A DNA stretch of 24,835 nucleotides. Source: a virus. Every line of letters starts with the position of its first letter. The stretch's first letter is position 1. Made by a program: the position numbers and the translations under genes. Where the stretch lies: IMG/VR virus record IMGVR_UViG_3300006793_000265, positions 1 to 24,835 of that record; one strand, given 5' to 3'. The notes beneath the pieces were generated by a model. That model was given only the letters and a program-made list of their open reading frames with translations. It did no database searches and was not told the DNA's origin. Below are positions 15,334 through 21,850 of this stretch, piece after piece.

Positions 15334-15703
15334 ATTAACAGGTGTAGTAGAAAAAGGCTGGGGCTACGAAATGATATGGGCTACCAATGAACACTACTGC
15401 GGTAAAATAATGGTATTTAATAGAGAAGGTGCTAAAACAAGTATGCACTTTCATAAAGAAAAAGACGAAACTTGGTTTGTAAATAGCGGAACATTTAAAG
15501 TTGCGTATATTGATACTAATAATTCTACGTTATATGAAAAAGAATTAGCTGAAGGCGCAACATGGCATAATCCTCCGTTACAACCACATCAGCTAATTTG
15601 TGTTAGTAAAGAAGGAAGTGTAACTGAAGTTAGCACTGCTGATAGTGTTGAGGACAATTATAGAATTGGTCCTGGCGATAGTCAAAAAATAGAAAGTAAG
15701 TAA
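15317..15703 (+). CDS. Single-domain cupin, sugar-related
   Basis: 128-aa cupin. The first motif is MHFHKEKDETWFVNSG with metal ligands His44, His46 and Glu51, and the second contains PHQL with His91. The opening EKGWGYEMIWA is like the mannose-6-phosphate isomerase/GDP-mannose pyrophosphorylase cupin domains and sugar-phosphate cupins, which open with WG-x-E. Related stand-alone proteins isomerise or bind phosphorylated sugars. It overlaps HldD by 17 bases, has a good AGAGGA site, and ends immediately before the first 2OG oxygenase. A role in sugar phosphate conversion is plausible. It could conceivably stand in for the missing sedoheptulose 7-phosphate isomerase GmhA, but there is no direct evidence and GmhA has an unrelated SIS fold. 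Confidence 0.75.
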   Translation: MNEPTRLTGVVEKGWGYEMIWATNEHYCGKIMVFNREGAKTSMHFHKEKDETWFVNSGTFKVAYIDTNNSTLYEKELAEGATWHNPPLQPHQLICVSKEGSVTEVSTADSVEDNYRIGPGDSQKIESK

Positions 15704-16315
15704 ATGGAAATAAAAGAATTATTCCCAGTAGCTATACTACAGCATCATATAGATAAAGATATGGCAGATACAATAGAAGATAAAATTGTACCATTGTTAG
15801 ATAACCTAGATCGTAATACACCTATATTGGACTCTGTTGGCGACGAGTATATATCTGTTGATACTATGTACACAGATTTTTGGGAAAACAAAATTCCAGT
15901 GCATGAAATTGTTCCTGACTTTTGGAACGTAGTAAGAGCAGCTGCATACGAGTATGCTGATCAAACAAGCTATTTTATTAATCCTAATTTTAAAGTCCGT
16001 TACTGGACACAAAATTATGTAAAACAAGATAGACACGATATACATCAACACGGTATAAATGGTGTAAGTGGAACTTACTTTATTAGAGCAAATGAAAATG
16101 CAGGACCAATACGTTTTTATAATCCTAATAACACAGCCGAGTATGTTCGCGCAGGCAATCCTTTAAATAAATTTGTACAAGGACATCACGACATATGGCC
16201 TGAAAAAGGCTTATTGTTATTATTCCCTTCGTATATAAAACATGCTGTAGAATCTGGCAGAAATGATGATGTTGTTAGAACTTCAATATCATTTGACTGT
16301 TGTCCTGGAGTTTAA
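15704..16315 (+). CDS. 2OG-Fe(II) oxygenase-like protein, copy 1
   Basis: 203-aa protein of the TIGR02466-like 2-oxoglutarate/Fe(II) oxygenase group common in T4-like marine phages. The visible core is HDIHQHGINGVSGTYFIRA (probable iron ligands around His114/His116), GPIRFYNP, KGLLLLFPSYIKHAV (distal His180), and VRTSISFD with Arg192 as the likely 2-oxoglutarate anchor. Such enzymes hydroxylate proteins, sugars or small molecules; the substrate here is unknown. It is closely related to the next gene (shared TDFWE-x-x-IPVHE-x-VPDF and KxGxxLLFPSYxKH), a tandem duplication. The ATG abuts the cupin stop codon with only a weak ribosome site, so it may be translated by coupling. Confidence 0.75.
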   Translation: MEIKELFPVAILQHHIDKDMADTIEDKIVPLLDNLDRNTPILDSVGDEYISVDTMYTDFWENKIPVHEIVPDFWNVVRAAAYEYADQTSYFINPNFKVRYWTQNYVKQDRHDIHQHGINGVSGTYFIRANENAGPIRFYNPNNTAEYVRAGNPLNKFVQGHHDIWPEKGLLLLFPSYIKHAVESGRNDDVVRTSISFDCCPGV

Positions 16316-16882
16316 ATGTTTACAAACTTATTTCCAATACCTATCTTACGTATAAAACTTAGTGATGAAATTGCAGATACAATGGAAGAAAAAATAGTTC
16401 CATTACTAGATAGTCTTAGTAGAGAAAACGATTCAGTATCTACAGATTTTTGGGAAAAGCAAATTCCAGTACACGAACTAGTACCAGACTTTTTCCAACA
16501 AGCAATTGAAGCTGCTCTTGAATTCCAAGAACATACAGGTATTGAAATAGATCCTGAAATACGTATTAAATATTGGACTCAAGATTATTTGCCAAATGAT
16601 AGCCATCAAATACATCATCACGGAATACACGGTATTAGTGGTACATACTGGGTTAGAGCAAATGAAGATGCTGGATCATTTAGATTGTTTAGTACAAACC
16701 CACATAGTGATTTAGTTTTAAATAATAAACAGACTGAATACACTGTAGCGTACGAAGACATATGGCCCGAGAAAGGTATGATGTTATTATTCCCTTCATA
16801 CATGAAACATTGTGTAATGCAAAGTGGTAAAAATGCAATTCGTACTTCTGTTTCATTTAACTTTGGATGTTCTAATGTATAA
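16316..16882 (+). CDS. 2OG-Fe(II) oxygenase-like protein, copy 2
   Basis: 188-aa paralogue of the previous gene, shortened by loss of about 12 residues near position 40 and a few elsewhere. The core is SHQIHHHGIHGISGTYWVRA (likely ligands His100/His102), KGMMLLFPSYMKH (His165) and IRTSVSFNF (Arg176). All catalytic positions seen in copy 1 are kept, so both copies may be active, perhaps on different substrates. GGAG lies 6 bases before the ATG, which directly follows the copy 1 stop. Its 3' end overlaps the start of the phosphatase gene by 8 bases. Confidence 0.75.
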   Translation: MFTNLFPIPILRIKLSDEIADTMEEKIVPLLDSLSRENDSVSTDFWEKQIPVHELVPDFFQQAIEAALEFQEHTGIEIDPEIRIKYWTQDYLPNDSHQIHHHGIHGISGTYWVRANEDAGSFRLFSTNPHSDLVLNNKQTEYTVAYEDIWPEKGMMLLFPSYMKHCVMQSGKNAIRTSVSFNFGCSNV

Positions 16883-17567
16883 AATAGACTGGAGTACAGA
16901 CAAATCTAAAACAACAGAAACGTCTACAAAAAAGAGTAATATACGCTACAGTACTGACGACCCAATACCTTATTACAATAGTACAGACAACATTGCACCT
17001 AAAGTTGTTGTAGGATTAGATCGAGACGGTGTTATTAATGTTGATCGAGGCGAGTATACATATAAAGTTAAAGATTTTGAACCAATTGAAGGTAGTCTAG
17101 AAGCTGTTGCTAAAATAAGACGCTTAGGACATAAAATTGCTATTATTACTAACCAAGGCGGAATTGCTAAAGGAATATTTTCTGAATCTGATGTAGATAA
17201 AGTACACGACTATATGTTTGAGTTACTTGGCGAAGCGGGTTGTTTAAGTGTTGATGCATTATATTATAGTGCATCGAGTTTACGTAATGATATGTATGCT
17301 AAACCCAATGTTGGCATGTTTAAAAGATGTGAAGAAGAAAATTCATTTATTAAATTTAAGAAAGGATATTTTGTTGGAGATAAAATATCTGATCTAAAAG
17401 CTGCATTTAAAATTGGTGCAACTCCGATACTAGTTAAAACAGGTTACGGTTTAGAAACTATAAAAGAATTAAATAAATTTTCCAATCAGAAGATAAAAAA
17501 GAAAACTATTATATTTGATGATTTAATGTCTGTTGCTAATTGGCTGGAAAATCGAGACCAAAGTTAG
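16875..17567 (+). CDS. gmhB: HAD phosphatase, GmhB-like
   Basis: 230-aa HAD-IIIA phosphatase resembling GmhB, which removes the 7-phosphate from heptose 1,7-bisphosphate between the two HldE reactions. Motif I is GLDRDGVIN (Asp49, Asp51), motif II is IITNQGGIAKG, and motif IV is VGDKISDLKAA. The KPNVGM segment matches the GmhB KPxPGM turn. Two oddities are visible: an N-terminal polar extension of about 42 residues (many Thr/Ser/Lys), and absence of the Cys-rich zinc loop normal in GmhB, replaced by YYSASSLRND. I chose the ATG at 16875 over one at 16824 because the earlier start would lie deep in the upstream oxygenase gene and adds a non-family stretch. The 3' end overlaps the convergent oxygenase by 32 bases. 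Confidence 0.8.
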   Translation: MYKIDWSTDKSKTTETSTKKSNIRYSTDDPIPYYNSTDNIAPKVVVGLDRDGVINVDRGEYTYKVKDFEPIEGSLEAVAKIRRLGHKIAIITNQGGIAKGIFSESDVDKVHDYMFELLGEAGCLSVDALYYSASSLRNDMYAKPNVGMFKRCEEENSFIKFKKGYFVGDKISDLKAAFKIGATPILVKTGYGLETIKELNKFSNQKIKKKTIIFDDLMSVANWLENRDQS

Positions 17568-18153
17568 CACTAATAGATACACGTATTTCTTCTGTTTTAT
17601 TATACGTTACATAATGATCCAAGTTACTTGGAAAAAATACAATATCGCCTTCTTCCATTAAAGGATTAAACAATTTACCGTTATTTCCAGGGCCATAAAA
17701 TCTTTCAGTTAAGTGAGTCGGAAACCAATTCAATGCACTATTGTAAAACATAAACTGTCCACTGTCAGGATTATTGTCTGGTAAGTCAAGTACATATGCA
17801 CAACTAACTAAATTATTTCCGCCGCCGTGCGAATGTACGTCTTGATGTTGATGTTGACTATATTTGTTTGCCCATGCTGTTCCTGATAAATTTTTAAGAT
17901 CATCTGGAGCCATACCTAAGTAATTAAGGTATGCTTGTAACGGTGCCTGTACATTTTTATAAAATATATCCCACGGTAATTGATTATTTTCTTCATGCGA
18001 ATTATGTGTAGTTTCGCAATTACATTCCCAATGCGAACTACTATGTTGAAATGCAGTACTGTCTTTAATAAAAGATGAAAATTGTTCTTTTATTTCTTTA
18101 TGATCAGGCATTTCACATTTAAGTATTGGAGCACCAAATATACTATCTATCAT
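17536..18153 (-). CDS. 2OG-Fe(II) oxygenase-like protein, copy 3
   Basis: 205-aa protein, more distant from the two plus-strand copies but with the same core: HQDVHSHGGGNNLVSCAYVL (His107/His109), SGQFMFYN, EEGDIVFFPSNLDHYV (His180) and EEIRVSISANF (Arg191). It is the third gene of the minus-strand transfer arm; its ATG lies 11 bases inside the carbamoyltransferase gene and no clear ribosome site is seen, so coupled translation is likely. The N-terminal region has a His/Cys-rich patch (SSSHWECNCETTHNSHEE). The substrate is unknown; hydroxylation of a sugar or of a virion protein are both possible. Confidence 0.75.
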   Translation of the reverse strand: MIDSIFGAPILKCEMPDHKEIKEQFSSFIKDSTAFQHSSSHWECNCETTHNSHEENNQLPWDIFYKNVQAPLQAYLNYLGMAPDDLKNLSGTAWANKYSQHQHQDVHSHGGGNNLVSCAYVLDLPDNNPDSGQFMFYNSALNWFPTHLTERFYGPGNNGKLFNPLMEEGDIVFFPSNLDHYVTYNKTEEIRVSISANFGLDFPAN

Positions 18154-19945
18154 TTTTAATAGCTACTTTCACATTATGCTCAGGCAGGTACAAATATTCA
18201 ATCCCACTATTAGCAAGTGTTCTAAATGCATCATCTAGCGTTTCTACTAATGGCTCACCGCCTAGGTTAAATGATGTATTAAATATAATTGGAACTCCTG
18301 TTTGTTTATAAAACTCGTTAATTAAATCATAATAAACTTCATTCTGTTCTCTAGTTACTGTTTGTATACGACATGTGCCGTCAACATGTATAATACTTGG
18401 AATCTTTTCTGCTACACCTTCTTGACAATTCATAGCATACATCATATGTGGTGAATCTTTCATTCCACGCATATCAAACCATTCTTCTGCATGTTCAGCT
18501 AGTATAGTACCAGCAAATGGACGGAAGTATTCTCTACGTTTAATTCTATTAACATGATCTTTGCCATTTGGATCAGTTGGATCATAAAGTATACTTCTGT
18601 TACCTAATGCACGTGGCCCTGATTCTGATCGTCCTTGAAATAATGATACAATATTCTTTTCAGTAATTAATTTAATAATATCTTCATTTGTTGCTTCAGT
18701 AACATCAGCGTTGTATTGTAACGCTAACATTTCAATTTCGTCTCTTGAATATGTATTCTCAGGACCTAAGTATAAACTTTCACCAAAAGGCCGTTGTGTA
18801 GTACTTTTAGTAAGTGAATGATATCCCATCATTGCTGCACCAATAGCAGTACCAGCATCACTAGAAATAGGTTCAACATATAAATTAATACCTTCGTCTT
18901 TTAGTTCGTTTAAGTACCAATAATTTGCAACACAGTTTAAACCATACCCGCCACTAAGTACAACATTCTTATGTCCTGTTGTTTCCACAGCCTTACGTAT
19001 TAAACGCAATACTTCTGCTTGGCTTTCTGTTTGCACAGCATACGCAAGATCTCTTCTACTCTGTAGTTTAGTTAAGTCGTCATTTTTTTCAGGTGTAGTT
19101 AATTCATTAAACCGTCCTTCATTAACTAACGCACCATTTGGATATGTAGGAATAATAAGGTTTCTATCTGACGATCTCCAATCACCACCAGCATCAGTAT
19201 ACAACGGAGGAATATTATCATTAGGTTTTCCATATGGAAATAACCCCATTGTTTTACCTGCTTCAATTGATTGAAATCCGCAATACTGTGTTACTGCTTC
19301 GTATGTTTTAACAATACCAGCAGTGTCATCAATAATAGCTTCGTGTGTTTCCTTGTCTTCCATAAACCATTCACTTGTCATAGCCGGATCTCGCATTGAT
19401 ATATACGGTCCATTACCACCTAAATGTTTGTATACTGTATGAAAGTTATCTGGGTACGCACACGTAAAGATTGACTCTAATTCCCAAACTGTAGTATCAG
19501 TGCCGCCAATACTCATTGGAATAAATGTGCCAGCGCCGTCTACAATAACACTTACTGCCTTGTCAAATCCACTACGATAAAATGCACAGCCTGCATGTAA
19601 TTTATGATGTATTCTTGATAAGTCAATAACCTGAGGATGTTCCCAATTGTTTACATCTGGACCTCGTTCAATCAAGCCTAGTTTACGTGCTAGACCTGTA
19701 TACACATTGTCGCCTGTAAAATCAACTGTTGCCGCTGATTCTTCTAAACTTTGTGTATGTGCAATGAATATATAATCTAATTTATCGGTGTATTCGAGTA
19801 TCTTAATCATACTTGCATATGGACCGCCGTCATACTTTTGACGACTTAGTCTTTCTTCTTCTATAGCAAATACAATTTCACCGTCTTTAAGCAAACACAC
19901 ACCGCCATTATGACCGCGTGTTATTCCTGCTATCCACTGACTCAT
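18143..19945 (-). CDS. NodU/CmcH-type O-carbamoyltransferase
   Basis: 600-aa full-length carbamoyltransferase of the NodU/CmcH family, which moves a carbamoyl group from carbamoyl phosphate, through carbamoyl-AMP, to a hydroxyl of a sugar or other metabolite. The N-terminal Kae1/YgjD-like domain has GITRGHNGGVCLLKDGEI and FAIEEERLSRQKYDGG, then HHKLHAG (His113, His114, His117) and VDGAGTF. LSGGYGLNCVANYW and SSDAGTAIGAA follow. The C-terminal domain has FQGRSESGPRALGNRSIL, RPFAGTIL and GVPIIFNTSFNLGGEPLV. An ideal AGGAGG lies 6 bases before the ATG, and the ATG overlaps the stop of the GT9 gene as ATGA. Close coupling to a heptosyltransferase-like gene suggests a sugar substrate. All expected family motifs appear intact. 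Confidence 0.9.
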   Translation of the reverse strand: MSQWIAGITRGHNGGVCLLKDGEIVFAIEEERLSRQKYDGGPYASMIKILEYTDKLDYIFIAHTQSLEESAATVDFTGDNVYTGLARKLGLIERGPDVNNWEHPQVIDLSRIHHKLHAGCAFYRSGFDKAVSVIVDGAGTFIPMSIGGTDTTVWELESIFTCAYPDNFHTVYKHLGGNGPYISMRDPAMTSEWFMEDKETHEAIIDDTAGIVKTYEAVTQYCGFQSIEAGKTMGLFPYGKPNDNIPPLYTDAGGDWRSSDRNLIIPTYPNGALVNEGRFNELTTPEKNDDLTKLQSRRDLAYAVQTESQAEVLRLIRKAVETTGHKNVVLSGGYGLNCVANYWYLNELKDEGINLYVEPISSDAGTAIGAAMMGYHSLTKSTTQRPFGESLYLGPENTYSRDEIEMLALQYNADVTEATNEDIIKLITEKNIVSLFQGRSESGPRALGNRSILYDPTDPNGKDHVNRIKRREYFRPFAGTILAEHAEEWFDMRGMKDSPHMMYAMNCQEGVAEKIPSIIHVDGTCRIQTVTREQNEVYYDLINEFYKQTGVPIIFNTSFNLGGEPLVETLDDAFRTLANSGIEYLYLPEHNVKVAIKNDR

Positions 19946-20907
19946 TTACTGCCTCCTACACTTAATAATGTTTTATTAGGTTTTCCTAATTTTTTTCTAA
20001 TTGAATCAACAATATCTTTAGTTTGTGCTTTAGATAAATCCATGCATTTGTCGTTTACTCTATCAGGTTCTTCTTCATTTGTAATTCTAATTGGGCTATA
20101 CACACGCATGTCTTTGCCAATATCAAAAATCGTAACACCTTTATCATCTACGTATGATGTGTTTATAGGATATGTACTTCCAATAACTACTGTTGTCTGT
20201 GTATCAAGTGCTTTAGCAATGTGTTGTCCTACACTATCACAACCTAAGAAATGATCTGCGGCATCGATAACTCCAGCCCATACACGTATGTCTGGTATTT
20301 GTGGTTGAGCTATAGGTATATTATCATCTTTTGTATTTTTCATATTTAATTGTATTTCGCTCATTAATATAACTGCAAAATCTTTTTTCAGTTCATTAGC
20401 AATATCAAGCATATCTTCAGCTCTAAAACTTCTTGACGTAACATCAATTAAATCTTCTTCAGTTGTTCGTCCAAACGGTTGTATTACAATTACTTTATCT
20501 TTGCCAGTTGTTTCTTTAACTTCTTTAACTACATTTTCGCCTTGTGCTTTTTCAATTTTATTAAGATACACTGACGGAATAATAACGTCACGTAAGCCTT
20601 TGTTATTAATTTCTATATCAAACGCTTGTGCTAAACTACATTCTTGATTATAATATTCCCAAACTCTATACGGTTCTGGCGAAACACAATTTCTTTCTTT
20701 AATAAAAGATTCAAACAATCCCTTATGCCATGTGTCGTATGCTCGCTTGTGAAGTGTTGGATGACCTTTATAAAAATCCGTTCCTGCTTCACAAACAATA
20801 ATAAAATCGTCGTTTGGATTTTCTTTTTCATACGCTTCAAATGCAGGTATTGAAGTTATAACACGGCCAGCGCCGCCATTGATAAAGAAAGCTGTTGATC
20901 TTGTCAT
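19942..20907 (-). CDS. GT9 (heptosyltransferase-like) glycosyltransferase
   Basis: 321-aa GT-B type protein resembling glycosyltransferase family 9, whose best-known members (WaaC, WaaF) transfer heptose from ADP-heptose to lipopolysaccharide. The N-terminal loop is INGGAGRVITSIPAFEAYE (9-27), like the GDxxxxTP...L start of GT9. VIQPFGR begins the C-terminal domain, and FLGCDSVGQHIAKALDTQTTVVIGST (220-245) is the donor-site motif (usual form D-S-G-x-x-H-x-A-x-A-x-x-x-P-x-V). The ATG at 20907 is preferred to GTG at 20919 because AGAGG lies 11 bases before it. The perfect late box upstream predicts late expression. The family match is moderate; related non-heptose GT9 proteins exist, so the donor is inferred from the neighbouring heptose genes. 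Confidence 0.75.
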   Translation of the reverse strand: MTRSTAFFINGGAGRVITSIPAFEAYEKENPNDDFIIVCEAGTDFYKGHPTLHKRAYDTWHKGLFESFIKERNCVSPEPYRVWEYYNQECSLAQAFDIEINNKGLRDVIIPSVYLNKIEKAQGENVVKEVKETTGKDKVIVIQPFGRTTEEDLIDVTSRSFRAEDMLDIANELKKDFAVILMSEIQLNMKNTKDDNIPIAQPQIPDIRVWAGVIDAADHFLGCDSVGQHIAKALDTQTTVVIGSTYPINTSYVDDKGVTIFDIGKDMRVYSPIRITNEEEPDRVNDKCMDLSKAQTKDIVDSIRKKLGKPNKTLLSVGGSK

Positions 20908-20940
20908 AGAATAATACACCTCTTAGTAAATTTACTAAAA

Positions 20941-20948
20941 TATTTATA
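20941..20948 (-). promoter_or_regulatory. Perfect T4 late promoter box for GT9 operon
   Basis: TATAAATA on the minus strand, an exact match to the T4 late consensus and the best in the window. The predicted start near 20935 leaves a 28-base leader with AGAGG before the GT9 ATG at 20907. Confidence 0.75.
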
Positions 20949-20983
20949 GGTTAGTCAGATATGTAATATAAGATCTGGCTGAT

Positions 20984-21014
20984 AAAAAAAGGCTGTATAA
21001 ACATACAGCCTTTT
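20984..21014 (-). terminator. Strong rho-independent terminator after fibre operon
   Basis: A perfect 12-bp stem (AAAAGGCTGTAT with ATACAGCCTTTT) closed by a 4-base loop. On the minus strand it is followed by seven T, and it lies 24 bases after the stop of the tail-fibre-assembly-like gene. It separates the fibre operon from the GT9 operon and, being symmetric, may also stop plus-strand transcripts. Confidence 0.9.
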
Positions 21015-21037
21015 AGTTTTATTTGTTAATTAGGTGT

Positions 21038-21850
21038 TTATTCTAATACATCTGTGCGAGGCCAAGATGAATCTACAAATATTGTAGGAACATTTGCTTC
21101 TTGCATTGCTGCCGGAAAATCACGTAGTAATTGTCTATACACAACAAGTTTGTCCCACTTTGCTTTGTCAATGTCTTTTAGAATTAAAAATAATGTGTCA
21201 GTATTAGAAAGTCTCTCGTCTCGTTCTATACGTATGTCTTCCCAAGTGTTAGCTGCGCCAATTATATCTTCATTTGTATGCTTATACAAATCTAATTCAT
21301 TAGTTTCAAAATTCCATACACTAAGTTTTTCGTCATACAACTCATCTGGATGAATTGGATACTCATATTCAAATGCAATATATCCTTCAGGTACTGGTAT
21401 AGTTTTAGTACCCGGAGTTTCTATCCATTCTTCTTTGTCTTTATAGTTATCATGATGATCGGACATAACTTCTGCATCTAACGGATGTTCTCTAGCATCT
21501 AACTTAACAATTACCATTTCCTCAGGATCTGGCATATATTGCCAGTTATCTGTTGACTCTAATACTTCAAACTCTCGTTGTATGTGACGAATAAGATTTG
21601 TTTCTTTTTCTACCCAAAGATACAAAAATTTAGGACCTTTATATACTGTATCAATAGTTTCAGTTTCTTCGCCATCCATATAATTGTCTATTGGACATTC
21701 ATAAGAATAGTTTACTTCAACCCATTCAGTTCCGTGTTCGTCAGTCATCACAATGTCTCTATAGTCAATTACTTCACTATCTAGCTCGTCTCGATTGTCA
21801 TCGATATTTGGATTTCCTTCGTCAATTATGTTTTCTTCTTCACTCATCAT
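21038..21850 (-). CDS. Tail-fibre-assembly-like protein
   Basis: 270-aa acidic protein, last of the fibre operon. Residues 1-60 are strongly acidic and rich in Asn/Glu. The middle is beta-rich with many Trp and Tyr. The C-terminal 80 residues resemble phage tail fibre assembly chaperones: WEDIRIERDERLSNTDTLFLI, then a WDKLVVYRQLLRDFP segment (family form W-x-x-x-R-x-x-R-x-x-x-L-x-x-x-D ... W-x-x-Y-R-Q-x-L-R-D-x-P). Such proteins help fibre trimers fold or attach. The whole protein could also be a virion component that only carries this C-terminal domain. It starts directly after the stop of the Cys-rich gene (TAA then ATGATG), with GGAG 4 bases upstream of the first ATG. Confidence 0.75.
   Translation of the reverse strand: MMSEEENIIDEGNPNIDDNRDELDSEVIDYRDIVMTDEHGTEWVEVNYSYECPIDNYMDGEETETIDTVYKGPKFLYLWVEKETNLIRHIQREFEVLESTDNWQYMPDPEEMVIVKLDAREHPLDAEVMSDHHDNYKDKEEWIETPGTKTIPVPEGYIAFEYEYPIHPDELYDEKLSVWNFETNELDLYKHTNEDIIGAANTWEDIRIERDERLSNTDTLFLILKDIDKAKWDKLVVYRQLLRDFPAAMQEANVPTIFVDSSWPRTDVLE

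Noticed and set aside
16824-16874. Upstream ATG that would lengthen the GmhB-like protein by 17 residues
   Set aside because: It lies far inside the oxygenase gene, adds a hydrophobic stretch not typical of the family, and the ATG at 16875 couples neatly to the upstream stop codon.
20949-20983. Imperfect inverted repeat (TCAGAT ... ATCTG) before the GT9 promoter
   Set aside because: Short and mismatched; the strong terminator beside it explains the structure of this gap.
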